From MWEI01 sp964600235 (lineage in GTDB: Bacteria; Desulfobacterota; Desulfomonilia; UBA1062): a DNA stretch of 64,000 bases. Location: the NCBI GenBank assembly GCA_964600235.1, contig CAZRIV010000011.1:62001-126000 (forward strand), written 5' to 3'. Made by a program: the position numbers and the translations under genes. This document shows positions 8,862 through 15,666 of this stretch, piece by piece; position 1 is the stretch's first letter; every line of letters begins with the position of its first letter. The notes beneath the pieces are model-generated. The model searched no databases. It was given only the letters and a program-made list of their open reading frames with translations, and had not been told where the DNA came from.

Positions 8862-8960
8862 GCCGGGCGATTATTGATTCAGCCCTGACCAGGGATACTA
8901 TGGAGTAAAGAGCGATTGGGTTGACAGGATCAGTTTTAAAAAAACCAAAGGGGGAGATGT

Positions 8961-10232
8961 ATGAATAACAGGACTTTCCGGCATAGTTATCTGAGTATCA
9001 TGGTTTTCGCCATCGCATGCGCACTGGTGTTCGCAAGCGCGACACCCGTGCCGGCTGCTGCGGCGAAAGAGGTGAAGATAGGCAACATCCTTCCGCTGTC
9101 CGGCCCGTCCGCATCAGTGGGCATCCAGAACCAGAAGGCCATTGAGCTGGCCACCGAGATGATCAACAAGGCCGGCGGCATCAAGGCATTGGGCGGCGCA
9201 AAGATCGTGAACGTGTTCACCGACAGCAAGGGTGACCCGACAGTGGGCGTGACCGCTGCCGAACAGCTCATCAACACCGACAAGGTCAGCGTCATATCCG
9301 GCGCATGGAACTCGGCCGTCACCTATCCTTCCACCCAGGTGGCGGAGCGCTACCAGGTTCCCTATGTGGTCCCGGTATCCGTTGCCGACAAGATCACGGA
9401 GCGCGGATTCAAGTACACCTTCCGTATCGCCGCGAAAGACAGCTGGTGGGCACGCGACCAGTTCCGGTTCCTGGACGACATGAAGAAGGCCACCAAGACG
9501 CAGCTCAAGACCATCGCATTTGTCTATGAAAACGGCGACTGGGGCACCGGCATGAAGGACCAGTGGACAAAGCTTGCCGCCCAGTTCGGCTACAAGATTG
9601 TCCTGGATGAGCCCTATCCCAGCACCGCTTCCGACCTGACCCCGGTGGTCATGAAGATCAAGAGCAAAAAGCCCGATGTCATCCTGCTCACGTCCAACGC
9701 GGCTGACGCCATCCTGCTCACCAACACCATGGCCACCATGAAGGTGAAGGCAAAGGCCATTATCGGCACCGGAGGAGGCCATGCCGACCCCATGTTCCGC
9801 AAGAACACCGCCAAGAACTGTGAGTACATGTTCGACGTGGTGGAGTGGGAGACCGACCTCGGCAGGCCCGAGATCCCGGCACTGAATGCCGAGTTCAAGA
9901 AGCGCAACGGCTATGACCTGGCCGGCGAGTCCGTCGACGCCTTTGCGTCGGTCTATGTCATAGCGGACGCCCTGGAGCGCGCAAAGTCAACAGATCCCAA
10001 GAAGATCAGGGATGCCCTCGCAGCGACCAAGCTGTGCCAGGGACCCAAGGCCCCGCTGGGCATCAATATCCTCTCGTATAAGTGCGTGGCCTTTGACGAG
10101 ACCGGCCAGAACAAAGAGGCCGGCATCGTACTCGTGCAGTTCCGTAATGTGAAGGGGAGCATGGAGCGCGTGACCGTGTGGCCCATCGCCGCAGCAAGAA
10201 AAGGTGTCAAGGCCGTATTCCCCATGCCGTGA
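8961..10232 (+). CDS. Periplasmic amino-acid-binding protein, Liv-type ABC importer
   Basis: The 423-residue product is a periplasmic binding protein of the branched-chain amino acid/amide type (Peripla_BP_6 fold). Residues 1-35 form a Sec signal peptide with a hydrophobic core (IMVFAIACALVFA) and a likely cleavage after AAA near residue 35. The mature part begins EVKIGNILPLSGPSASVG, a typical opening of this family. It delivers its ligand to the LivH/LivM permease encoded downstream. The ligand is not readable from the sequence; GABA or glutamate is inferred because the gene follows gabT in what seems to be one transcript. A GGGGGAG ribosome site precedes ATG 8961. A GC-rich hairpin after the gene may keep this subunit in excess. 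Confidence 0.88.
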   Translation: MNNRTFRHSYLSIMVFAIACALVFASATPVPAAAAKEVKIGNILPLSGPSASVGIQNQKAIELATEMINKAGGIKALGGAKIVNVFTDSKGDPTVGVTAAEQLINTDKVSVISGAWNSAVTYPSTQVAERYQVPYVVPVSVADKITERGFKYTFRIAAKDSWWARDQFRFLDDMKKATKTQLKTIAFVYENGDWGTGMKDQWTKLAAQFGYKIVLDEPYPSTASDLTPVVMKIKSKKPDVILLTSNAADAILLTNTMATMKVKAKAIIGTGGGHADPMFRKNTAKNCEYMFDVVEWETDLGRPEIPALNAEFKKRNGYDLAGESVDAFASVYVIADALERAKSTDPKKIRDALAATKLCQGPKAPLGINILSYKCVAFDETGQNKEAGIVLVQFRNVKGSMERVTVWPIAAARKGVKAVFPMP

Positions 10233-10292
10233 GGAACCCGTTTCAAAGCTGAGGTGAAAGAAAAGACAATCTCAATTGAGTGATCGTGGCAG

Positions 10293-10318
10293 GCCGGGCC
10301 CTGCAAAAAGGGCCCGGC
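10293..10318 (+). other. Intercistronic GC-rich hairpin between binding protein and livH
   Basis: GCCGGGCCC (10293-10301) and GGGCCCGGC (10310-10318) form a perfect 9-bp stem with the 8-base loop TGCAAAAA. No T-run follows, so it is not a classical terminator. Stable hairpins after binding-protein genes commonly protect that part of the transcript or cause partial termination, giving more binding protein than permease; that role is inferred here. Confidence 0.55.
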
Positions 10319-10348
10319 ACCACATGACACAACGAAAAAGAGGTCACC

Positions 10349-11233
10349 ATGGACGTTATTCTACAAGCAATCATAAACGGGGTAATGACCGGATCGTACT
10401 ATGGTCTCGCAGCTCTGGGCCTGACGCTCGTATTCGGTGTCATCAAGGTCATCAACTTCGCCCACGGATCGTTGTTGATGGTGGGGATGTTCACCGCCTA
10501 CTGGATCGTGAAGCTGACCGGATGGAACCCCTATGCCGCCCTGATCCTGGTCGTGCCCATGCTTTTCTTCTTCGGTTATGCCATGCAGAACATCCTCATC
10601 AAACCGATCCTGGTTTCACAGAGTGATGTGCGCGAACCCACCGAGGTCATCATCGTGACCACGGGCGTGTGGTACATCCTTGACAACCTTGCCCTCATGA
10701 TCTTCGGCGCGGAGTACCGGGTCGTCCAGACCAGTATGTCCGGTCAGATCTTCATGCTGGGAGACTATATATTTCCAAAAGCTCAGCTCTACGGCGTTAT
10801 TACCACTGTCGTCACTTCGGGGCTCCTTATCTGGTTCCTCAAATACACCAGGATGGGCAAATCCATCAGGGCAGCCTCCCTTGACAGGGATGCTGCAAGC
10901 CTCATGGGGATCAATCAGTACCGTGTCTACAACATCGCCTTCGGTATAGGGGCCGCCATCGCGGGGATCGTCGGATGCGTCCTGATTCCTTTCTACTATG
11001 TGTTCCCCTCGGTGGGGGTGGTCTTCGACGTGAAGTGCTTCATCATCGTGGTCTTAGGCGGTCTGGGAAGCATCCCCGGGGCACTCATCGGAGGTCTGAT
11101 CATCGGGCTCATCGAGTCCCTGTTCGCCATATACATGACCTCCACGTGGACGGAACTCATCGTCTATGTGGTGTTCCTGGCAGTGTTGTTCGTCAGGCCG
11201 GCCGGCCTCTTCGGTGAAAAGAGGGATTGGTAA
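10349..11233 (+). CDS. livH: Branched-chain amino acid-type ABC permease LivH
   Basis: The 294-residue protein is a highly hydrophobic inner-membrane permease with about eight membrane segments. It has the family's opening (INGVMTGSYYGLAALGLTLVFG) and, near the C-terminus, the cytoplasmic loop GGLGSIPGALIGGLIIGL that contacts the ATPase subunits. It pairs with LivM to form the membrane channel. It follows the binding-protein gene by 116 bases and is followed within 20 bases by livM. The substrate is probably a small amino acid such as GABA, by operon context only. ATG 10349 has an AAAGAGG site upstream. Confidence 0.9.
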   Translation: MDVILQAIINGVMTGSYYGLAALGLTLVFGVIKVINFAHGSLLMVGMFTAYWIVKLTGWNPYAALILVVPMLFFFGYAMQNILIKPILVSQSDVREPTEVIIVTTGVWYILDNLALMIFGAEYRVVQTSMSGQIFMLGDYIFPKAQLYGVITTVVTSGLLIWFLKYTRMGKSIRAASLDRDAASLMGINQYRVYNIAFGIGAAIAGIVGCVLIPFYYVFPSVGVVFDVKCFIIVVLGGLGSIPGALIGGLIIGLIESLFAIYMTSTWTELIVYVVFLAVLFVRPAGLFGEKRDW

Positions 11234-11250
11234 GAAAGGAGACAACGAAG

Positions 11251-12285
11251 ATGAATGCTTCGTCAAAAAGAAAAAACATTGATATCATACTGAAGATCGT
11301 GGTGCTCGCGGGTGTGTTCACCCTGCCCATGTGGATGACGAGCCCCACCTACCTCCAGATCCTCATCCTGCTGTTCTTCTACGCCTACCTTACCACCTGC
11401 TGGAACCTGGTGGGAGGCTTTGCCGGGGTGCTGCCCCTGGGGCATTCCGCATATGTGGGGATCGGCGCATACACCTCGACGGTCCTGTTCATAACCTATG
11501 GATTAAGCCCCTGGATCGGCATGTTCGTGGGTGGGGCCATTGCTGCGGTTGTAGGCCTCATGATCGGCATCCCCACGCTGAAGCTCCGGGGCGCGTATTT
11601 CGCCCTGTCCACCATGGCCTTCGGCGAAGGGGTGAGGGTCCTGGTGGAGAACACCATGAAGCTCGGCCCCTTCGAGATCAACGGACCCCGGGGCATCAAT
11701 GTCCCGCTGAAGGTGGGCACGACCATGGAGAACCTGGCCAACTACCAGTTCGTCGACAAGGCCCCCTACTACTACATCATCCTGATCCTGCTGTGCATCG
11801 CGCTCTTCATCACGTGGTACGTCAAGCAGATCAGGCCCGGCTACTACATCCTGGCAGGCGGAGAGGAGCCCGAGGCAGCCCAGGCTTTAGGCGTGAACGT
11901 TGCCCGGTACAAGGAGTTCTTCATGGCCCTGAGCTGTTTCCTCACCGCGTTTGCAGGCACCTTCTACGCACAGCTCAACCTGTACTTCTTCCCCAAGGGT
12001 ATCTTAAGCCTGGATTTCTCCTTCGAGCTCGCCTTCATCGCGCTCATCGGAGGCAGGGGCACCATTGCAGGCCCGGTCATCGGCGCGCTCCTGCTGAGGC
12101 CTGTAGGAGAATTCTCGAGAATATATCTGAGCTCGATGCTGCCGGGCCTTCACCTGGTGATCTACGGGCTGGTCCTGATCCTGGTCATGCTCTTCCAGCC
12201 CAGGGGCCTGGTGGAACCGCTCACGAGGTTCTACAACTGGATGCTCGACAAGCTGAGCGGTCAGAGAAAGGAGGTCAAGGCGTAA
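11251..12285 (+). CDS. livM: Branched-chain amino acid-type ABC permease LivM
   Basis: This 344-residue integral membrane protein is the second permease subunit. The family signature region is visible in the N-terminal half (NLVGGFAGVLPLGHSAYVGIGAY), and the ATPase-contact loop is near the C-terminus (LAFIALIGGRGTIAGPVIGALLL). I use ATG 11251, placed eight bases after AAAGGAG, rather than the upstream in-frame TTG at 11227, which would lie before that site. The stop codon overlaps the livG start by one base (TAATG), which points to coupled translation. Together with LivH, LivG, LivF and the binding protein it completes an ATP-driven importer. Confidence 0.9.
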   Translation: MNASSKRKNIDIILKIVVLAGVFTLPMWMTSPTYLQILILLFFYAYLTTCWNLVGGFAGVLPLGHSAYVGIGAYTSTVLFITYGLSPWIGMFVGGAIAAVVGLMIGIPTLKLRGAYFALSTMAFGEGVRVLVENTMKLGPFEINGPRGINVPLKVGTTMENLANYQFVDKAPYYYIILILLCIALFITWYVKQIRPGYYILAGGEEPEAAQALGVNVARYKEFFMALSCFLTAFAGTFYAQLNLYFFPKGILSLDFSFELAFIALIGGRGTIAGPVIGALLLRPVGEFSRIYLSSMLPGLHLVIYGLVLILVMLFQPRGLVEPLTRFYNWMLDKLSGQRKEVKA

Positions 12286-13010
12286 TGGCATATCTCGAGA
12301 TCAACAACGTATCCAAGCACTTCGGCGGGCTCAAGGCCGTCGACGAGGTAAGCATCAACATCGAGAAGGGTCAGATCTACGGCCTCATCGGCCCCAACGG
12401 CGCCGGCAAGTCCACGCTCTTCAACTGCGTGGCAGGCACCTACGCCCCGACTTCCGGTTCCATTATCTTCAAGGGACAGGACATCACGAGCTGGAAACCC
12501 TGGGACATCTGCAAGAACAAGATCGCACGCACCTTCCAGATCGTGAAACCGTTCCAGACCAAGACCGTGCTCTTCAACGCCATGGTGGGCGCGTTCTCCA
12601 CCACCTCGAACACCTCGGAGGCCTCCGACAGGGCCATGGAGGTCCTCAAGAGGTTCCAGCTCGGAGACAAGTGGAACATCCTGGCCAAGAACCTCACCAT
12701 TGCGGACCGCAAGCGCCTGGAGATCGCCCGGGCCATGGCCACCGAGCCCGAGATGTTCCTCATGGACGAGTCCATGGCCGGGCTGCGCCCCAACGAGGTG
12801 GACGAGACTTTAGACGAGATCAGGAAGATCCGCGACAGCGGGGTAACCATCTTCATGATCGAGCATATCATGCGGGCCATCATGAGCGTGTCAGACAAGA
12901 TCACGGTCATCCAGTTCGGCAGGAAGATCATGGACGGCACGCCCAAGGAAGTGGCCAAAGACGAGAGGGTCATCAAAGCATATCTGGGGGAAAGCTATGG
13001 CGCTGCTTGA
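12285..13010 (+). CDS. livG: ABC transporter ATPase LivG
   Basis: The 241-residue ATPase has Walker A GPNGAGKST at residues 36-44 and a Walker B region reading MFLMDES. The signature loop is LTIADRKRLEIARAM instead of the classical LSGGQ; this form is seen in a recognised subset of LivG-like ATPases and does not imply inactivity. The final acidic residue after Walker B is retained (DES rather than DEP). The gene starts in the livM stop codon and ends 14 bases inside livF. It powers transport by the LivHM permease at the inner face of the membrane. Confidence 0.9.
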   Translation: MAYLEINNVSKHFGGLKAVDEVSINIEKGQIYGLIGPNGAGKSTLFNCVAGTYAPTSGSIIFKGQDITSWKPWDICKNKIARTFQIVKPFQTKTVLFNAMVGAFSTTSNTSEASDRAMEVLKRFQLGDKWNILAKNLTIADRKRLEIARAMATEPEMFLMDESMAGLRPNEVDETLDEIRKIRDSGVTIFMIEHIMRAIMSVSDKITVIQFGRKIMDGTPKEVAKDERVIKAYLGESYGAA

Positions 13011-13707
13011 TATCAGGAACATCAACTGCTACTACGGCGATGTGCAGGTCATCTACGATGTATCCATGCACATCGAGGAAGGCGAGGTCATCAGCCTCAT
13101 CGGCGCCAACGGCGCAGGCAAGTCCACCATGCTCCGGGTCATCTCGGGCCTCATGAAGCCCCGCTCCGGCGAGATCGTCTTCCAGAACCAGCCCATACAC
13201 TCCCTGCGGCCCGAAAAGATCGTGGAGAGGGGCATCATACAGGTCCCTGAGGGGAGAAAGCTCTTCAGCCTCATGACGGTGCGCGAGAACCTCGACGTGG
13301 GGGCCCATAACTCCAGGGCCTACTCGAAGCTGTCCGAGACGCTCAAGGATGTGTACAAGCTCCTGCCCAGGCTCGAGGAGCGCGAGAAGCAGCAGGCCAT
13401 CACGCTCTCCGGAGGAGAGCAGCAGATGGTGGCCATCGGCAGGGGCATGATGGCCCTGCCCAAGATCCTCATGATGGACGAGCCGTCGCTCGGCCTGGCA
13501 CCGGTCCTCATCAAGGAGATCTTCACCACCATCCGGAAGATCGCTGACCAGGGCACAACGGTGCTCATGGTGGAGCAGGACGTCCAGCACTCGCTGAGCC
13601 TTTCAGACCGCGGATACGTGATGGAGCACGGCCGCATCGTCATGGAAGGCACCGGCAAGGAGCTCCTGGAGAACCCGAACATCCGGGAAGCCTACCTGGG
13701 GATATAG
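12997..13707 (+). CDS. livF: ABC transporter ATPase LivF
   Basis: The 236-residue ATPase has Walker A GANGAGKST at about residues 37-45, the canonical signature LSGGEQQM, and Walker B ILMMDEPSLGLAP. The RKLFSLMTVRENL stretch is characteristic of LivF. It forms the second nucleotide-binding subunit of the importer with LivG, whose gene it overlaps by 14 bases. It is the last gene of the tightly packed catabolic and transport operon; a hairpin at 13766-13798 follows. Transported substrate is inferred from the upstream GABA genes. Confidence 0.92.
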   Translation: MALLDIRNINCYYGDVQVIYDVSMHIEEGEVISLIGANGAGKSTMLRVISGLMKPRSGEIVFQNQPIHSLRPEKIVERGIIQVPEGRKLFSLMTVRENLDVGAHNSRAYSKLSETLKDVYKLLPRLEEREKQQAITLSGGEQQMVAIGRGMMALPKILMMDEPSLGLAPVLIKEIFTTIRKIADQGTTVLMVEQDVQHSLSLSDRGYVMEHGRIVMEGTGKELLENPNIREAYLGI

Positions 13708-13765
13708 GAACCACCCATGGACATGGCATACGACAGATACTCATAGCCCCCTTTTATATCATCCG

Positions 13766-13798
13766 ATCCATCCATCCCTTTGACAGGGATGGATGGAT
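13766..13798 (+). terminator. Hairpin after livF, possible operon terminator
   Basis: ATCCATCCATCCCT (13766-13779) pairs perfectly with AGGGATGGATGGAT (13785-13798), with loop TTGAC. The 14-bp stem lies 58 bases after the livF stop. There is no T-run downstream, so it may act as a weak or factor-assisted terminator or as a 3'-end stabiliser. Confidence 0.5.
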
Positions 13799-13892
13799 TG
13801 GACAACCCGAAGATCCATCACGAACCCAAAGGGAACGGGAAGGGAAAGACCAAAGGAGCACAGTACCCAGGCTAAGAGCACCCACCGGAGGC

Positions 13893-13946
13893 CCACAGGG
13901 GTTTTCCCCTTGAGAACCTTGTAAAACAGAGGTTCTAAGCCTGTGG
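13893..13946 (+). promoter_or_regulatory. Structured leader candidate upstream of gdhA
   Basis: CCACAGG (13893-13899) can pair with CCTGTGG (13940-13946), enclosing an AGAACCT/AGGTTCT hairpin (13913-13919 with 13930-13936). A competing hairpin AGGGG-TTTT-CCCCT (13897-13910) shares bases with the outer helix, so two folds are mutually exclusive. Such an arrangement in the 5' region of gdhA could be regulatory. No known riboswitch class is recognised. Confidence 0.3.
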
Positions 13947-13997
13947 ATGCAGAAAATACAACAACCCATTTGAACACAAAAGGAGGATTCAAAAGCT

Positions 13998-15347
13998 ATG
14001 GAAGACTTTCTAAAAAGATGTGCGGAATGCAACCCCGGGGAAAAGGAATTCCTCCAGGCAGTGACCGAGGTGGTTCATTCATTGAAGCCTGTTCTCGAGA
14101 AGCACCCCGAATACCGCAGGGAGAAGATTTTAGACCGCATGGTGGAACCCGAGCGACTCGTCATGTTCCGGGTACCCTGGGTGGATGACAAGGGCGAGGT
14201 CCAGGTGAACAAGGGCTACCGCATTCAGATGAACAGCGCGATTGGCCCCTACAAGGGCGGTTTCCGGTTCCATCCGTCCGTGAACATGTCCATCCTCAAG
14301 TTCCTGGCCTTCGAGCAGGTGTTCAAGAACTCGCTCACAACGCTTCCCATGGGTGGCGGCAAGGGCGGCTCCAACTTCGACCCCAAGGGCAAGTCCGACC
14401 GCGAGGTCATGCGGTTCTGCCAGAGCTTCATGAGCGAGATCTTCAGGCACGTGGGCCAGTTCCTCGATGTGCCGGCAGGCGACATCGGCGTGGGCGCCCG
14501 GGAGATCGGGTACATGTTCGGCCAGTACAAACGGCTCAAGAACGAATTCGTGGGCGTGCTCACGGGCAAGGGCCTGAGCTACGGCGGCAGTCTCATCCGC
14601 CCTGAGGCCACGGGCTACGGCTCGGTCTACTTCGCAGCCGAGATGCTCTCCACCAGGGGCGAGACCCTGGAAGGCAAGGTCTGCCTGGTCTCCGGCTCGG
14701 GCAACGTTTCCCAGTACACCGTGGAGAAGCTCCTGGACCTCGGTGCCAAGGTGGTGACCATGTCCGACTCCAACGGGTACATCTACGACGAGAAAGGCAT
14801 CGACCGGGACAAGCTGGCCTACGTCAAGGAGCTCAAGAACGTCCGCAGGGGCCGCATCAGCGAGTATGCCGACAAGTACAAGGGCGTTGTCTACACCCCG
14901 GTAGACCCGGCGCTGGACTACAACCCCCTGTGGGACCACAAGGCGGCCTGCGCCTTCCCGAGCGCCACACAGAACGAGATCAATGCCAAGGACGCGGCCA
15001 ACCTGCTCAAAAATGGCGTCTATGTCGTGAGCGAAGGCGCCAACATGCCCACCGTTCCGGCAGGCGTGGACCTCTTCATTGACAAGAAGATCCTCTACGG
15101 CCCCGGCAAGGCGGCCAACGCGGGCGGCGTGTCCACCTCGGGCCTGGAGATGACCCAGAACAGCATGCGCCTGAGTTGGACCCGTGAAGAGGTGGACAAC
15201 CGGCTTCGCATGATCATGAAGGCCATCCACAGCGCGTGCGTGAATGCCTCCGCAACCTACGGGACCCCCGGCAACTATGTGAACGGTGCCAACATCGCGG
15301 GCTTCGTGAAGGTGGCGGACGCCATGATGGCCCAGGGAATTGTCTGA
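13998..15347 (+). CDS. gdhA: Glutamate dehydrogenase, hexameric class
   Basis: The 449-residue enzyme interconverts glutamate with 2-oxoglutarate and ammonia using NAD(P)(H). It has the family's size and landmarks: GYRIQMNSAIGPYKGGFRFH, the substrate-binding lysine region PMGGGKGG (Lys around 122), DVPAGDIGVGAREIGYMFG, and a Rossmann segment VSGSGNVSQY. The hexameric ~450-residue type with these motifs is mostly NADP-specific, but cofactor choice is not proven. AGGAGG at 13980-13985 precedes ATG 13998. It lies 290 bases after livF in the same direction; GDH would regenerate the 2-oxoglutarate used by GabT, so it fits GABA catabolism even if it has its own promoter. A terminator follows at 15371. 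Confidence 0.93.
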   Translation: MEDFLKRCAECNPGEKEFLQAVTEVVHSLKPVLEKHPEYRREKILDRMVEPERLVMFRVPWVDDKGEVQVNKGYRIQMNSAIGPYKGGFRFHPSVNMSILKFLAFEQVFKNSLTTLPMGGGKGGSNFDPKGKSDREVMRFCQSFMSEIFRHVGQFLDVPAGDIGVGAREIGYMFGQYKRLKNEFVGVLTGKGLSYGGSLIRPEATGYGSVYFAAEMLSTRGETLEGKVCLVSGSGNVSQYTVEKLLDLGAKVVTMSDSNGYIYDEKGIDRDKLAYVKELKNVRRGRISEYADKYKGVVYTPVDPALDYNPLWDHKAACAFPSATQNEINAKDAANLLKNGVYVVSEGANMPTVPAGVDLFIDKKILYGPGKAANAGGVSTSGLEMTQNSMRLSWTREEVDNRLRMIMKAIHSACVNASATYGTPGNYVNGANIAGFVKVADAMMAQGIV

Positions 15348-15370
15348 TCTTCATAACGTTTCTGCATGGG

Positions 15371-15398
15371 CGGCGGTTTCCGGGAACGGAAGCCGCCG
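15371..15398 (+). terminator. Intrinsic terminator after gdhA
   Basis: CGGCGGTTTCC (15371-15381) pairs with GGAAGCCGCCG (15388-15398) with one G-T wobble and loop GGGAAC. CTCTTTT follows after six bases. It lies 24 bases past the gdhA stop and is a good rho-independent terminator candidate. Confidence 0.7.
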
Positions 15399-15490
15399 TT
15401 GAACTCTTTTCCCGGATGAAGATGGCTACGGGTCTGGTCGGATTGTGAAAACACCAGAAGGGATGATGTGGGGCACGGAAAAGACCTTAG

Positions 15491-15557
15491 CCCGTTCAAG
15501 GATGCTGTTTCATCAGGCCGTCTTCGCCGGCCTGATGAAACAGCATCCTTGAACGGG
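15491..15557. repeat. Long palindrome copy A, 30-bp perfect stem
   Basis: Bases 15491-15520 pair without mismatch with 15528-15557; the loop is TCTTCGC. The stem opens CCCGTTCAAGG and closes CCTTGAACGGG, and is flanked by AAAGACCTTAG on the left and TCGATAAAAGA on the right. Ends and flanks resemble the copies at 25543 and 61581, while the stem interior is unrelated to them. It lies between gdhA (which has its own terminator upstream) and the next plus-strand gene, so a simple terminator role is not needed here. Confidence 0.85.
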
Positions 15558-15666
15558 TCGATAAAAGACACCTTGATACTTACGGTTCGGAACCGAAGAC
15601 CTTGTCTTGCAGCCATGCAGACGTATAATGGATTTGAAGCATCAACATCCATGAGGGGGGATATCC

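Noticed and set aside
11331..12284. Long N-terminal extension of the LivG frame
   Set aside because: The extension lies inside livM in another frame and is arginine/proline-rich nonsense; ATG 12285 overlapping the livM stop is the true start.
12285..13010. Degenerate ABC signature in LivG as sign of inactivity
   Set aside because: LTIADRKRLEIARA resembles a recognised LivG variant; Walker A and B are intact.
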